Shown piece by piece: positions 39,847 through 49,816 of a stretch of 64,000 nt of DNA. Position 1 is the stretch's first letter, and each line of letters starts with the position of its first letter. A program made the translations under genes and the position numbers. The stretch is from Noviherbaspirillum aridicola (GTDB taxonomy: Bacteria > Pseudomonadota > Gammaproteobacteria > Burkholderiales > Burkholderiaceae_D). The DNA lies in NCBI RefSeq assembly GCF_019656455.1, contig NZ_BPMK01000006.1:1-64000 (forward strand), given 5' to 3'. The notes under the pieces were generated by a model. The model was not told the DNA's origin. It did no database searches and saw only the letters and a program-made list of their open reading frames with translations.

Positions 39847-42800
39847 GAGGCGGTTTCAATCTCTCGCGCTGGGCTCTCGAACACATTCCGCTCACCCGTT
39901 ACCTGATCGTCGCGCTGCTGATCGGCGGCATTCTCAGTTACAGCAAGCTCGGCCAGGACGAAGACCCGCCATTCACCTTCCGCGCGATGGTGGTACGGGC
40001 GATGTGGCCCGGCGCCACCGCGCTGCAGATGGCCGACCAGGTCACCGACAAGCTGGAAAAGAAGCTGCAGGAAACGCCCTACATCGACAAGATCCGCAGC
40101 TATTCCAAGCCGGGCGAGACCTTGATCATCCTGCAGCTGCGGGAGTCGACGCCGCCCAAGGACGTGCCGGGAGCCTGGTACCAGGTGCGCAAGAAGATCG
40201 GCGACGTCCGCGCCACCTTACCCGCCGGTGTCATCGGCCCGTTCTTCAACGATGAATTCGGCGACACCTACGGTTCCATCTTCGCGCTCTCCGGCGACGG
40301 CTTCAATTACGCCGAGGTGAAGGATTACGCCGACTTCGTGCGCCAGCAGTTCCTCAAGGTGCCGTCGGTGTCCAAGGTGGAGCTGTTCGGCGTCCAGGAC
40401 GAGAAGCTTTACATCGAGTTTTCGCACAAGAAGTTCGCCCAGCTCGGCATCCCCTTCGATGCCGTCGTCGCCCAGATCAATGCGCAAAACGCGGTCGAGG
40501 CGAGCGGCGTGCTGGTGACACCGACCGACAACCTCCAGGTACGCGTGACGGGTGCCCTCATGTCGGCCCGCGATCTCGAGAACCTCGAACTGCGGGCCGG
40601 CGGCACCACGTTCCGGCTCGGCGACTTCGCAACGGTCAGGCGGGAATACCGCGACCCGCCGCAGGACAAGATGCGCTTCAACGGCAAGGAAGTGATCGGC
40701 CTCGGCATCTCGATGGAGAAGGGCGGCGACATCATCGCGCTCGGACGCAATCTCAACGCCACGGTGGCGGAGATTGCCGGCAAGCTGCCGGTCGGCATTT
40801 CCCTCGAACGGGTGTCGGACCAGCCCAGGGCGGTGGCGTCCTCGGTGAATGAATTCCTGAAAGTGCTCGCCGAGGCGGTGCTGATCGTGCTTGCGGTCAG
40901 CTTTCTGGCGCTCGGCCTGCATACCCGGCCGTTTCGCATCGACATCTGGCCGGGACTCGTGGTGGCGCTCACGATTCCGCTGGTGCTGGCGGTGACCTTC
41001 CTGTTCATGCGCATTCTCAGCATCGACCTGCACAAGATATCGCTCGGCGCGCTCATCATCGCGCTCGGCCTGCTGGTCGACGACGCCATCATCGCCGTCG
41101 AGATGATGGTGCGGAAGATGGAAGAGGGCCTGTCACGCTTCGAGGCCGCGACCTACGCCTACACCTCGACCGCCATGCCCATGCTGACCGGGACACTGAT
41201 CACCGCGGCCGGTTTCCTTCCGATCGGTCTGGCGAAGTCGGCGGCGGGCGAGTACACGTTTTCCATGTTCTCGGTCAATGCGCTGGCGCTGCTGATCTCC
41301 TGGGTGGTGGCCGTGGTCTTCACGCCGTACATCGGCTATGTGCTGCTCAAGGTCAAGCCGGCCACCAATGCCGATGGCCAGCATGAATTGTTCGACACGC
41401 CTTTCTACTCCCGCTTCCGCAAGCTGGTGAACTGGTGCGTGGAATGGCGCAAGACCACCATCCTGATCACGCTCGGGCTGTTCATGCTCGGCCTGTTCGG
41501 CTTCCGTTTCATCGAGCAGCAGTTCTTCCCCGACTCCAGCCGCACCGAACTGATGGTCGAACTGTGGCTGCCCGAGGGAAGCTCCTTCGCCGCCACCGAG
41601 GCCCAGGCCCGGAAGTTCGAGGCCTTCATCTCCCGCCAGGACGGCGTTGAAAGCGTGACGTCCTACGTCGGCACCGGCAGCCCGCGCTTCTACCTGCCGC
41701 TGGACCAGATATTCCCGCAGACGAACGTCTCGCAGATCGTGGTGCTGGCCAGAGACCTGCGGGCCCGCGAAGCGCTTCGCCTGAAAATCACCGAGGCCTT
41801 CAGGCAGGATTTCCCAGAGGTGCGGGGCCGCGTCAAGCTGCTGCCTAATGGTCCGCCGGTGCCGTATCCGGTGCAATTCCGGGTGACCGGCTACGAGGTC
41901 GGCAAGGTCCGGGCGATTGCCGACCAGGTCACGGAGATCATGCGCGCCAATCCCAACACCGTGGGCGTCAACGACAACTGGAACGAGTCGGTCAAGGTGC
42001 TGCGGCTGGATCTCGACCAGGACAAGCTGCGCGCGCTCGGCGTCAGCTCGCAGTCGGTGATGCGCACCGTGAACACGGTCCTCACCGGGACCACCATCGG
42101 CCAGTACCGCGAGAGCAACAAGCTGATCGATATCGTGATGCGGCAGCCGGTCGAGGAGCGCGGCACCATCAGCGCGCTCAAGGAAGCCAACGTGCCGACG
42201 TCGGGCGGGCGTGCCGTGCCGCTGGCGCAGGTCGCGCGCGTCGCCTTTGTCTGGGAGCCCGGCGTGGTCTGGCGCGAGGGCCGGGAATGGGCGATCACGG
42301 TGCAGTCCGATGTGGTCGACGGCATCCAGGGGCCGACCGTCTCCAGCCAGATACTGCCCGAGCTGCAGAAGCTCTCGCAGGACCTCCCGGCCGGTTACCG
42401 GATCGAACTCGCTGGCGCGGCCGCCGACAGCGGCAAGGCCCAGGAGTCGATCGCGGCCAACGTGCCGCTGGTGATCTTCATCATCTTCACGCTGCTGATG
42501 CTCCAGCTGCACAGCTTCTCGCGTTCGCTGCTGGTGTTCCTCACCGGACCGCTCGGCATCGCGGGCGCGGCGCTGGCGCTGCTGCTCCTGCAGCGGCCGT
42601 TCGGCTTCGTCGCCCAGCTCGGCGTCATCGCCCTGTTCGGCATGATCATCCGGAACTCGGTCATCCTGATCGACCAGATCGAGCACGACATCAAGGCGGG
42701 CGCCGAACCCTGGAACGCGATCGTGGAGTCGGCGGTGCGGCGCTTCCGTCCGATCATCCTCACCGCGGCCGCGGCCGTGCTGGCGATGATTCCGCTCTCG

Positions 42801-42947
42801 CGCTCGGTATTCTGGGGACCGATGGCGGTCGCGATAATGGGCGGCCTGATCGTCGCCACCGCGCTGACGCTGCTGTTCCTGCCTGCGCTCTATGCGGCAT
42901 GGTTCAGGGTGCGCAGGCCCCAGGGCGAAGTCGCCGTCATTCCCTGA
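39843..42947 (+). CDS. RND-family efflux pump, inner-membrane transporter
   Basis: A 1034-residue pump with twelve predicted membrane helices and two large periplasmic loops. The proton-relay aspartates are present in LIIALGLLVDDAIIAVE (TM4), and GFVAQLGVIALFGMIIRNSVILIDQIEHD marks TM11. EDPPFTFRAMVVRAMWPGATALQMADQVTDKLEKKLQE places it in the HAE1/AcrB-like branch rather than the metal (CzcA) branch. The substrate cannot be read from sequence. It overlaps the adaptor gene by four bases. No outer-membrane channel gene follows, so a shared TolC-type channel is implied. Confidence 0.92.
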   Translation: MRGGFNLSRWALEHIPLTRYLIVALLIGGILSYSKLGQDEDPPFTFRAMVVRAMWPGATALQMADQVTDKLEKKLQETPYIDKIRSYSKPGETLIILQLRESTPPKDVPGAWYQVRKKIGDVRATLPAGVIGPFFNDEFGDTYGSIFALSGDGFNYAEVKDYADFVRQQFLKVPSVSKVELFGVQDEKLYIEFSHKKFAQLGIPFDAVVAQINAQNAVEASGVLVTPTDNLQVRVTGALMSARDLENLELRAGGTTFRLGDFATVRREYRDPPQDKMRFNGKEVIGLGISMEKGGDIIALGRNLNATVAEIAGKLPVGISLERVSDQPRAVASSVNEFLKVLAEAVLIVLAVSFLALGLHTRPFRIDIWPGLVVALTIPLVLAVTFLFMRILSIDLHKISLGALIIALGLLVDDAIIAVEMMVRKMEEGLSRFEAATYAYTSTAMPMLTGTLITAAGFLPIGLAKSAAGEYTFSMFSVNALALLISWVVAVVFTPYIGYVLLKVKPATNADGQHELFDTPFYSRFRKLVNWCVEWRKTTILITLGLFMLGLFGFRFIEQQFFPDSSRTELMVELWLPEGSSFAATEAQARKFEAFISRQDGVESVTSYVGTGSPRFYLPLDQIFPQTNVSQIVVLARDLRAREALRLKITEAFRQDFPEVRGRVKLLPNGPPVPYPVQFRVTGYEVGKVRAIADQVTEIMRANPNTVGVNDNWNESVKVLRLDLDQDKLRALGVSSQSVMRTVNTVLTGTTIGQYRESNKLIDIVMRQPVEERGTISALKEANVPTSGGRAVPLAQVARVAFVWEPGVVWREGREWAITVQSDVVDGIQGPTVSSQILPELQKLSQDLPAGYRIELAGAAADSGKAQESIAANVPLVIFIIFTLLMLQLHSFSRSLLVFLTGPLGIAGAALALLLLQRPFGFVAQLGVIALFGMIIRNSVILIDQIEHDIKAGAEPWNAIVESAVRRFRPIILTAAAAVLAMIPLSRSVFWGPMAVAIMGGLIVATALTLLFLPALYAAWFRVRRPQGEVAVIP

Positions 42948-43047
42948 ATGCCGCAGCGCCGGCAGGCGCCGGTACTCAAAAACGGGACAGCGGCACAAAA
43001 AAATGAAGTAAAATGCGCGGTTGAAGTTGAAGAGCTACTAACGAAGC

Positions 43048-43089
43048 AGGGCGACCATCAGGTATTCACTTCAGGGTCGCCCTTTGCTT
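43048..43089 (+). terminator. Long-loop hairpin upstream of tRNA-Leu
   Basis: AGGGCGACC (43048-43056) pairs perfectly with GGTCGCCCT (43075-43083), with an 18-base loop, followed by TTGCTTTT. A TAAAAT hexamer lies at 43009-43014. It could terminate the RND operon or end a short RNA of about 70 nt made between 43020 and 43090. Confidence 0.6.
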
Positions 43090-43127
43090 TTGTACAAATC
43101 AACGCAAGCAAGCGATGCTACATTCCC

Positions 43128-43214
43128 GCGAGGATGGCGAAATTGGTAGACGCACCAGGTTTAGGTCCTGACGCCAGCAATGGTGTGGGGGTTCGAGTCC
43201 CCCTCCTCGCACCA
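43128..43214 (+). tRNA. tRNA-Leu (anticodon UAG)
   Basis: The acceptor arms GCGAGGA (43128-43134) and TCCTCGC (43204-43210) pair perfectly, a D-arm with TTGGTAGACGC and a T-arm GGGGGTTCGAGTCCCCC are present, and the long variable arm typical of leucine tRNAs is present (CGCCAGCAATGGTG). The anticodon loop is TTTAGGT, so the anticodon is UAG and it reads CUA. CCA is encoded (43212-43214). The anticodon stem has one C-A mismatch at its outermost pair. It lies 28 bases before tig, perhaps co-transcribed. Confidence 0.95.
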
Positions 43215-43242
43215 TAGAATCTTTCATTTTTGGACATCTCAC

Positions 43243-44586
43243 ATGGCAACTGCAGTCGAAACCCTGGAAAAACTTGAGCGCCGCATGACCATCACCGTGC
43301 CGCTGGCCGACGTCAAGACGGAAGTGGAAAAGCGCCTGAAGGTCCGCGCGCGCACCGCCAAGGCTCCCGGCTTCCGTCCGGGCAAAGTGCCGATGAAGAT
43401 GGTCGCGCAGCAGTACGGCTACCAGGTTGAGACTGAAGTATTGAACGACAAGGTCGGCCGCGCCTTCAACGAAGCCGCCAGCGAGAACAACCTGCGCGTC
43501 GCGGGTTTCCCGAAGATCGAGCCGAAGACCGGCGCCGGCGAAGACGTGGTCGCGTTCGACGCCACCTTTGAAGTCTATCCCGACGTGAAGATCGGCGACC
43601 TGTCCGGCGTCGAAGTCGAAAAGACGGTCTGCGAAATCACCGATGCCGAGGTCGACAAGACCATCGACATCCTGCGCAAGCAGCGCGTGCACTACCACGT
43701 CAAGGGCGAGCAGAGCGCCCACGGCGACGGCGGTGCCGACACCTCCGCACAGAACGGCGACCGCGTGACCGTCGACTTCGTCGGCAAGATCGACGGCGTG
43801 GAATTCCAGGGCGGCAAGGCTGAGGATTTCCCGTTCGTGCTCGGCGAAGGCCGCATGCTCAAGGAATTCGAAGAAGCCGCCATCGGCCTCAAGGTCGGCG
43901 AGTCCAAGACCTTCCCGCTGAGCTTCCCCGAGGACTATCATGGCAAGGACGTGGCCGGCAAGACCGCCGAGTTCACCATCACCATGAAGAAGATCGAATG
44001 GGCGCACCTGCCCGAAGTCGATGCCGAATTCGCGAAGTCTCTCGGCATCGCCGACGGCGACCTGCAGAAGATGCGCGACGATATCAAGGCCAACCTCGAG
44101 CGCGAGGTGAAGGGCCGCACCCGCTCGCGCACCAAGGACAGCGTGATGGATGCCCTGATCAAGGTGTCCGAACTGGATGTGCCGAATGCGCTGGTCGAGC
44201 AGGACGTCGACCGCCTGGTCGAGATGGCGCGCCAGGACATGGCCCAGCGCGGCATGAACGTCAAGGACATGCCGTTCCCGCGCGAGCTGTTCACCGCCCA
44301 GGCCGAGCGTCGCGTGCGCCTGGGCCTGATCCTGGCCGAGATCGTCAAGGCAAACCAGCTCGAAGCGACCGCCGACCAGGTCAAGGCACAGGTCGAGGAA
44401 TTCGCACAGAGCTACGAGGATCCGCAGCAGGTTCTGAAGTTCTACTACAGCGACCGTCGCCGCCTCTCGGAAGTGGAAGCCCTTGTATTGGAAGAAAACG
44501 TCGTTAACTACGTACTCGGCAAAGCGAAGGTCACCGAGAAGAACGTTGGCTTCGACGAATTGATGGGCAATAACGCACAGGCCTAA
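43243..44586 (+). CDS. tig: Trigger factor (ribosome-associated chaperone and prolyl isomerase)
   Basis: A 447-residue protein. The N-terminal ribosome-binding domain has the signature [12 protein letters not shown], an FKBP-like isomerase domain follows ([49 protein letters not shown]), and the C-terminal helical arms complete it. It binds nascent chains at the exit tunnel. ATG 43243 gives [20 protein letters not shown], the usual start. It leads the tig-clpP-clpX-lon cluster and is 32 bases ahead of clpP. Confidence 0.96.
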   Translation: MATAVETLEKLERRMTITVPLADVKTEVEKRLKVRARTAKAPGFRPGKVPMKMVAQQYGYQVETEVLNDKVGRAFNEAASENNLRVAGFPKIEPKTGAGEDVVAFDATFEVYPDVKIGDLSGVEVEKTVCEITDAEVDKTIDILRKQRVHYHVKGEQSAHGDGGADTSAQNGDRVTVDFVGKIDGVEFQGGKAEDFPFVLGEGRMLKEFEEAAIGLKVGESKTFPLSFPEDYHGKDVAGKTAEFTITMKKIEWAHLPEVDAEFAKSLGIADGDLQKMRDDIKANLEREVKGRTRSRTKDSVMDALIKVSELDVPNALVEQDVDRLVEMARQDMAQRGMNVKDMPFPRELFTAQAERRVRLGLILAEIVKANQLEATADQVKAQVEEFAQSYEDPQQVLKFYYSDRRRLSEVEALVLEENVVNYVLGKAKVTEKNVGFDELMGNNAQA

Positions 44587-44618
44587 GCAGCTTGGTGCAC
44601 TCTCCAAAAGGAAAGCAC

Positions 44619-45245
44619 ATGTCAGGCAACATGAAGAACTCCGCACTCGACACTGAAATGCTCGGTCTGGTGCCGATGGTGATTGAACAGAGCGGCCGCG
44701 GCGAGCGCGCGTACGATATCTATTCGCGCCTGCTGAAAGAGCGGGTGGTCTTCCTGGTCGGGCCGGTCAACGACCAGATGGCCAACCTGGTCGTCGCCCA
44801 GCTGCTGTTCCTGGAGAGTGAAAATCCGGACAAGGACATCTCCCTCTACATCAACTCCCCTGGCGGATCCGTCTCGGCCGGCATGGCGATCTTCGACACC
44901 ATGCAGTTCATCAAGCCGGACGTGTCGACGCTGTGCACCGGACTGGCCGCCTCGATGGGCGCCTTCCTGCTCGCGGCGGGTGCCAAGGGCAAGCGTTACT
45001 CCCTGCCGAATTCGCGTATCATGATTCACCAGCCTCTGGGCGGCGCCCAGGGCCAGGCATCCGATATCGAAATCCAGGCGCGCGAGATCCTGTATCTGCG
45101 CGACCGGCTGAACAACATTCTGGCTGAAAAAACCGGCCGGACCGTGGAACAAATCAGCAAGGATACGGACAGAGATAACTTCATGTCTGCTGCGGAAGCG
45201 GCCGAGTATGGATTGATTGACAAGGTGCTGAGTTCTCGCGCCTGA
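44619..45245 (+). CDS. clpP: ATP-dependent Clp protease proteolytic subunit
   Basis: A 208-residue serine protease. The catalytic Ser lies in [10 protein letters not shown], His in [12 protein letters not shown] and Asp in [10 protein letters not shown]. It forms the tetradecameric chamber fed by ClpX or ClpA. AAAGGA precedes ATG 44619. A strong terminator follows at 45264-45295, separating most of its transcripts from clpX. Confidence 0.96.
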   Translation: MSGNMKNSALDTEMLGLVPMVIEQSGRGERAYDIYSRLLKERVVFLVGPVNDQMANLVVAQLLFLESENPDKDISLYINSPGGSVSAGMAIFDTMQFIKPDVSTLCTGLAASMGAFLLAAGAKGKRYSLPNSRIMIHQPLGGAQGQASDIEIQAREILYLRDRLNNILAEKTGRTVEQISKDTDRDNFMSAAEAAEYGLIDKVLSSRA

Positions 45246-45263
45246 GGCGGCTGTCCTCGCGAA

Positions 45264-45300
45264 AAACGCCCGGACCGCATGCCGTCCGGGCGTTTTGTTT
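45264..45300 (+). terminator. Intrinsic terminator after clpP
   Basis: AAACGCCCGGAC pairs with GTCCGGGCGTTT around CGCATGCC, followed by a T-rich tail. The stem has 12 pairs, strong enough to limit clpP-clpX readthrough. Confidence 0.9.
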
Positions 45301-45405
45301 TATGGCGACGGAAGAGTTTCCGTTCCTCAGAATTCTTGAGGAGCGTCGTGACGAATCCGGATTTCGCAGGTAATATCAGATCACTCTTCACCCAAACCAA
45401 GCTCT

Positions 45406-46674
45406 ATGTCTGACAAAAAATCCTCCAGCGGCGAAAAATTGCTTTACTGCTCATTCTGCGGTAAGAGCCAGCACGAGGTAAAGAAACTGATCGCAGGTCC
45501 CTCGGTCTTCATTTGCGACGAGTGCATCGACCTGTGCAATGACATCATTCGCGACGAAGCCTCCAGCGTGGAGGCAGTCCCCGGCGCAAAGTCGGACCTG
45601 CCGACGCCGCAGGAGATTTTCGAACTGCTCGGCCAGTACGTGATCGGGCAGGAGACCGCCAAGCGCATCCTGTCGGTGGCGGTGTACAACCACTACAAAC
45701 GCCTCAAGCATCTGGGCAAGAAGGATGACGTCGAGCTTGCGAAGAGCAACATCCTGCTGATCGGCCCGACCGGTTCGGGCAAGACCCTGCTCGCACAGAC
45801 GCTCGCGCGGATGCTGAACGTGCCGTTCGTGATCGCCGATGCGACCACGCTCACCGAAGCCGGCTACGTCGGCGAGGATGTCGAGAACATCATTCAGAAG
45901 CTTCTGCAGAACTGCAACTACGAGGTGGAAAAGGCCCAGAAGGGCATCGTCTACATCGACGAGATCGACAAGATCTCCCGCAAGTCCGACAACCCGTCGA
46001 TCACCCGCGACGTCTCGGGTGAAGGCGTGCAGCAGGCGTTGCTGAAGCTCATCGAGGGAACGATGGCATCGGTTCCTCCCCAGGGCGGACGCAAGCATCC
46101 GAACCAGGATTTCGTCCAGATCGACACCACCAACATCATGTTCATCTGCGGCGGTGCCTTCGACGGACTCGCCAAGATCATCTCCAACCGTTCCGAGAAG
46201 AGCGGGATCGGTTTCGCCGCCAGCGTCAAGAGCCAGGCCGAGCGGAACGCGAGCGAGATGCTGCTCGAGGTCGAGCCCGAGGATCTGATCAAGTTCGGCC
46301 TGATTCCCGAGCTGGTGGGACGTCTGCCGGTGGTCGCGACCCTGAGTGAACTAAACGAGGAAGCCCTGATCCAAATCTTGCTTGAACCCAAGAATGCGCT
46401 GATAAAACAGTATGCAAAACTGCTGCAGATGGAAGGCGCGGAGCTTGAGGTCAGGCCGGCAGCCATGCATGCGATTGCGCGAAAGGCACTTGAACGCAAG
46501 ACCGGTGCGCGCGGACTGCGCTCCATCCTCGAACACGCGCTTCTCGAAGTGATGTTCGAGCTTCCCAGCCAGCAGAACGTTGCCAAGGTCGTGATCGACG
46601 AAAACACGATTGTCAACGGGGCGAAGCCGCTGCTGATCTATCACGAGCAACCCAAGGTTTCGGGGGCTAAATAA
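45406..46674 (+). CDS. clpX: Clp protease ATPase/unfoldase subunit ClpX
   Basis: A 422-residue AAA+ unfoldase. The N-terminal zinc domain has [20 protein letters not shown] and ICDECIDLC. Walker A is [11 protein letters not shown], Walker B is [10 protein letters not shown], and the pore loop sits in [14 protein letters not shown]-type ClpP-docking loop residues appear in [10 protein letters not shown]. It recognises and unfolds tagged proteins for ClpP. It follows the clpP terminator by about 100 bases and so should have its own promoter. Confidence 0.96.
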   Translation: MSDKKSSSGEKLLYCSFCGKSQHEVKKLIAGPSVFICDECIDLCNDIIRDEASSVEAVPGAKSDLPTPQEIFELLGQYVIGQETAKRILSVAVYNHYKRLKHLGKKDDVELAKSNILLIGPTGSGKTLLAQTLARMLNVPFVIADATTLTEAGYVGEDVENIIQKLLQNCNYEVEKAQKGIVYIDEIDKISRKSDNPSITRDVSGEGVQQALLKLIEGTMASVPPQGGRKHPNQDFVQIDTTNIMFICGGAFDGLAKIISNRSEKSGIGFAASVKSQAERNASEMLLEVEPEDLIKFGLIPELVGRLPVVATLSELNEEALIQILLEPKNALIKQYAKLLQMEGAELEVRPAAMHAIARKALERKTGARGLRSILEHALLEVMFELPSQQNVAKVVIDENTIVNGAKPLLIYHEQPKVSGAK

Positions 46675-46763
46675 GGACCGATGCATTTGATGAAGTTTGA
46701 TTCAAGCCCGTTTTTTCCTGGAAGCCACGCAATTTGAAGCACAGGAATCACTTCAGGCTTCTG

Positions 46764-46806
46764 AAAAAAGGCCACCCGAGGGCGACTTCGCGTGTGGCTT
46801 TTTTTA
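46764..46806 (+). terminator. Intrinsic terminator between clpX and lon
   Basis: GCCAC (46771-46775) and GTGGC (46794-46798) are flanked by A- and T-runs that extend the stem (AAAAAG...CTTTTTTT). It is AT-extended and followed by seven T. It ends clpX transcripts. Confidence 0.75.
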
Positions 46807-46846
46807 TTGCGTTTTATGAAACACCTGTTTTTTCTTGCCGCCTGGA

Positions 46847-46875
46847 CTTGAGATTCGCGCCGACGCGCCTACATC
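46847..46875 (+). promoter_or_regulatory. Possible heat-shock (sigma-32) promoter of lon
   Basis: CTTGAGA at 46847-46853 matches six of seven bases of the sigma-32 -35 element CTTGAAA. After 15 bases, CTACATCA gives a weak match to CCCCATNT. lon is a classical heat-shock gene, so the position is sensible, but the -10 match is poor. Confidence 0.35.
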
Positions 46876-46903
46876 AATCCCAGGCTATTACATAAGGTTC
46901 GCC

Positions 46904-49318
46904 ATGACGACTTCCACAACCGTTACTGAACACACCCAACTGCCGCTCTTGCCGTTGCGGGACGTTGTAGTCTTTCCGCATATGGTGATCCCGCTGTTCG
47001 TGGGCCGTCCCAAGTCGATCAAGGCGCTTGAGGCAGCCATGGAGCAGGGCAAGAGCATCATGCTCGCCGCGCAGAAGGCCGCCGCCAAGGATGAGCCGTC
47101 TGCCAACGACATCTACCAGATCGGTTGCGTCGCCAATATCCTCCAGATGCTCAAGCTGCCGGACGGGACCGTGAAAGTCCTGGTCGAAGGCGCCCAGCGT
47201 GCCCGCATCCACCGCATCCTCGAACTCGACACCCACTTTGCCGCCGACCTGACCCCGGTCGAATCCGAGCCGGGCGACGAGTCGGAAGTGGAGGCGATGC
47301 GCCGCGCGATCGTCCAGCAGTTCGACCAGTACGTCAAACTCAACAAGAAGATCCCGCCCGAGATTCTTACGTCGCTTGCGGGGATCGACGACGCGGGTCG
47401 CCTAGCCGACACCATAGCAGCGCATCTCCCGCTCAAGCTTGAGCAAAAACAGGTCATTCTCGAGATCTTCAACGTGGCCAAGCGCCATGAGCACCTGCTC
47501 GGCCAGCTCGAGGGCGAACTCGACATCCTGCAGGTCGAGAAGCGCATCCGCGGCCGCGTCAAGCGCCAGATGGAGAAGTCGCAGCGCGAGTACTACCTGA
47601 ACGAGCAGGTCAAGGCCATCCAGAAGGAACTCGGCGAGGGCGAAGAGGGTGCCGATCTCGAAGAACTCGAGAAGAAGATCATCGCCGCCAAGATGCCGAA
47701 GGAAGCGCGCGAAAAGGCGCAGTCCGAGCTCAAGAAGCTCAAGCTGATGTCGCCGATGTCCGCCGAAGCCACCGTCGTGCGCAACTACATCGAGACCGTG
47801 ATCGGTCTGCCGTGGCGGAAGAAGTCGAAGATCAACAATGACCTGGCCAACGCCGAGCAGGTGCTCGAAGGCGAGCACTACGGCCTGGAAAAGGTCAAGG
47901 AACGCATCCTCGAGTACCTCGCGGTGCAGCAGCGCGTGGAAAAGGTGAAGGCGCCTATCCTGTGCCTGGTTGGCCCTCCGGGCGTCGGCAAGACCTCGCT
48001 CGGCCAGTCCATTGCACGCGCGACGAACCGCAAATTCGTGCGCATGGCGCTGGGCGGCGTGCGGGATGAGGCCGAGATCCGCGGTCACCGTCGTACCTAC
48101 ATCGGTTCCATGCCGGGCAAGATCCTGCAGAGCCTGTCGAAGGTGGGCGTGCGCAATCCGCTGTTCCTGCTCGACGAGGTCGACAAGATGGGGCAGGACT
48201 TCCGCGGCGACCCGTCGTCGGCCCTGCTGGAGGTGCTGGATCCGGAGCAGAACCACACCTTCTCCGACCACTACATCGAAGTCGACTTCGACCTGTCGGA
48301 CGTGATGTTCGTCGCCACCTCGAACTCGCTGAACATTCCGCCGGCGCTGCTCGACCGGATGGAAGTGATTCGCCTGTCCGGCTATACCGAGGACGAGAAG
48401 GCCAACATCGCCATGCGTTATCTGCTGCCGAAGCAGATCACCAACAATGGTCTGAAGGAAGACGAGATCTCGGTGCCGGAAGCGACGATCCGCGACATCA
48501 TCCGCTACTACACCCGTGAGGCGGGCGTGCGCTCGCTGGAGCGCGAACTGTCGAAGATCTGCCGCAAGGTGGTCAAGATGCTGCTGCTGAAGAAGCAGGA
48601 TCGCAAGATCGTGGTCACGTCCAAGAACCTGGACAAGTTCCTCGGCGTGCGCCGCTACGACTTCGGCGTGGCGGAAAAGGAAAACCAGATCGGTCAGGTC
48701 GTGGGCCTTGCATGGACCGAAGTCGGCGGCGATCTGCTGACGATCGAAGCGATGACCATGCCCGGCAAGGGCGATGTGATCCGCACAGGTACGCTCGGCG
48801 ACGTGATGAAGGAATCGATCGAGGCAGCGCGCACGGTCGTGCGCAGCCGCGCCAAGCGGCTGGGCATCAAGAGCGAAGTGTTCTCGAAGACCGATATCCA
48901 CATCCACGTGCCGGAAGGTGCGACGCCGAAGGACGGTCCGTCCGCCGGTATCGCCATGACCACCGCACTGGTGTCCGTGCTGACCGGCATCCCGGTCCGT
49001 GCCGACGTCGCGATGACCGGCGAGATCACGCTGCGCGGCGAAGTCCTGCCGATCGGCGGCCTGAAGGAAAAGCTGCTTGCGGCGCATCGCGGTGGCATCA
49101 AGACTGCGCTGATTCCCGAGCAGAACGTCAAGGATCTCGCTGACATTCCGGACAACGTGAAGAACAAGCTGGAGATCATCCCGGTGCGCTGGATCGAGAA
49201 GGTGCTGGAAGTCGCGCTGGAGCGTCAGCCGCAGCCGCTGACCGACGTCGAGGCCGCTACGGTGGAGTCGGCCGTGGCCCAGCCCAGCCAGGCTGACCCG
49301 GCACTCGTGAAGCACTGA
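46904..49318 (+). CDS. lon: ATP-dependent protease Lon
   Basis: An 804-residue protease. An N-terminal substrate-binding domain begins LPLLPLRDVVVFPHMVIPLFVGR, with a coiled coil near residues 190-260. The AAA+ module has Walker A GPPGVGKTSLG, and the C-terminal protease has Ser in DGPSAGIAMTTAL and Lys in GGLKEKLLAAHRGG. It degrades misfolded and regulatory proteins. ATG 46904 gives the standard start; the upstream in-frame ATG adds 23 unrelated residues. A terminator follows. Confidence 0.96.
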   Translation: MTTSTTVTEHTQLPLLPLRDVVVFPHMVIPLFVGRPKSIKALEAAMEQGKSIMLAAQKAAAKDEPSANDIYQIGCVANILQMLKLPDGTVKVLVEGAQRARIHRILELDTHFAADLTPVESEPGDESEVEAMRRAIVQQFDQYVKLNKKIPPEILTSLAGIDDAGRLADTIAAHLPLKLEQKQVILEIFNVAKRHEHLLGQLEGELDILQVEKRIRGRVKRQMEKSQREYYLNEQVKAIQKELGEGEEGADLEELEKKIIAAKMPKEAREKAQSELKKLKLMSPMSAEATVVRNYIETVIGLPWRKKSKINNDLANAEQVLEGEHYGLEKVKERILEYLAVQQRVEKVKAPILCLVGPPGVGKTSLGQSIARATNRKFVRMALGGVRDEAEIRGHRRTYIGSMPGKILQSLSKVGVRNPLFLLDEVDKMGQDFRGDPSSALLEVLDPEQNHTFSDHYIEVDFDLSDVMFVATSNSLNIPPALLDRMEVIRLSGYTEDEKANIAMRYLLPKQITNNGLKEDEISVPEATIRDIIRYYTREAGVRSLERELSKICRKVVKMLLLKKQDRKIVVTSKNLDKFLGVRRYDFGVAEKENQIGQVVGLAWTEVGGDLLTIEAMTMPGKGDVIRTGTLGDVMKESIEAARTVVRSRAKRLGIKSEVFSKTDIHIHVPEGATPKDGPSAGIAMTTALVSVLTGIPVRADVAMTGEITLRGEVLPIGGLKEKLLAAHRGGIKTALIPEQNVKDLADIPDNVKNKLEIIPVRWIEKVLEVALERQPQPLTDVEAATVESAVAQPSQADPALVKH

Positions 49319-49339
49319 TTCACCATCCTGCGGGACGGC

Positions 49340-49372
49340 AAGAAAGCGCTCTTCGGAGCGCTTTCTTTTTTG
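49340..49372 (+). terminator. Intrinsic terminator after lon
   Basis: AGAAAGCGCTC and GAGCGCTTTCT form an 11-bp stem closed by a stable TTCG tetraloop, followed by TTTTT. Confidence 0.93.
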
Positions 49373-49410
49373 CCGCTTTCAGTCGTGCAAGGATTCACGG
49401 TGATTGGGTA

Positions 49411-49439
49411 GTGCAACTTTCGTGGAGATCCTATATAAT
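49411..49439 (+). promoter_or_regulatory. Promoter of the tRNA-Val/tRNA-Asp operon
   Basis: TATAAT (49434-49439) is an exact -10 with GTGCAA (49411-49416) 17 bases upstream as a weak -35. Transcription would start near 49446, about 45 bases before tRNA-Val. The GC-rich segment after the -10 (TTTTTCCCGCG) resembles a discriminator region of stable-RNA promoters. Confidence 0.55.
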
Positions 49440-49491
49440 CTCGTTTTTCCCGCGTGGTGACAAACGCGGGGCGTGGCTGACTAAGTGCGAA

Positions 49492-49567
49492 GGGTGCTTA
49501 GCTCAGTTGGTAGAGCGGCGCCCTTACAAGGCGTAGGTCGGCGGTTCGACCCCGTCAGCACCCACCA
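49492..49567 (+). tRNA. tRNA-Val (anticodon UAC)
   Basis: The acceptor arms GGGTGCT and AGCACCC pair. D-loop AGTTGGTAGA, anticodon loop CTTACAA (anticodon UAC), T-arm GGTTCGACC and an encoded CCA are present. Length with CCA is 76 nt. It is the first of two tRNAs in one transcript. Confidence 0.97.
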
Positions 49568-49595
49568 TCAGCCATGCGATGCGGTACCAGTTTCA

Positions 49596-49672
49596 GGAGT
49601 GGTAGTTCAGTCGGTTAGAATACCGGCCTGTCACGCCGGGGGTCGCGGGTTCGAGTCCCGTCCACTCCGCCA
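49596..49672 (+). tRNA. tRNA-Asp (anticodon GUC)
   Basis: The acceptor arms GGAGTGG and CCACTCC pair. The D-loop is AGTCGGTTAGA, the anticodon loop CTGTCAC (anticodon GUC), the T-arm CGGGTTCGAGTCCCG, and CCA is encoded at 49670-49672. It follows tRNA-Val by 28 bases and is followed by a terminator. Confidence 0.97.
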
Positions 49673-49683
49673 AGAAAACAGAG

Positions 49684-49711
49684 AAAGGCGAACGAAAGTT
49701 CGCCTTTTTTT
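49684..49711 (+). terminator. Intrinsic terminator of the tRNA operon
   Basis: AAAGGCGAAC, loop GAAA, and GTTCGCCTTT form a 10-bp stem followed by a T-run. It lies 12 bases after tRNA-Asp. Confidence 0.93.
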
Positions 49712-49816
49712 GTATGTGGCTTCGGATTACACTGCGACCTTCGTTGCAGTCGTGCGCGAGGCGTACGCGAAGTCTGCCGCAGAACGCCTGCTTTGCAATT
49801 TGTCCGTGAACTGACC

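Noticed and set aside
43128-49672. tRNA genes as integration sites of a genomic island
   Set aside because: No integrase and no duplicated tRNA 3' ends are near. The genes after each tRNA are core genes.
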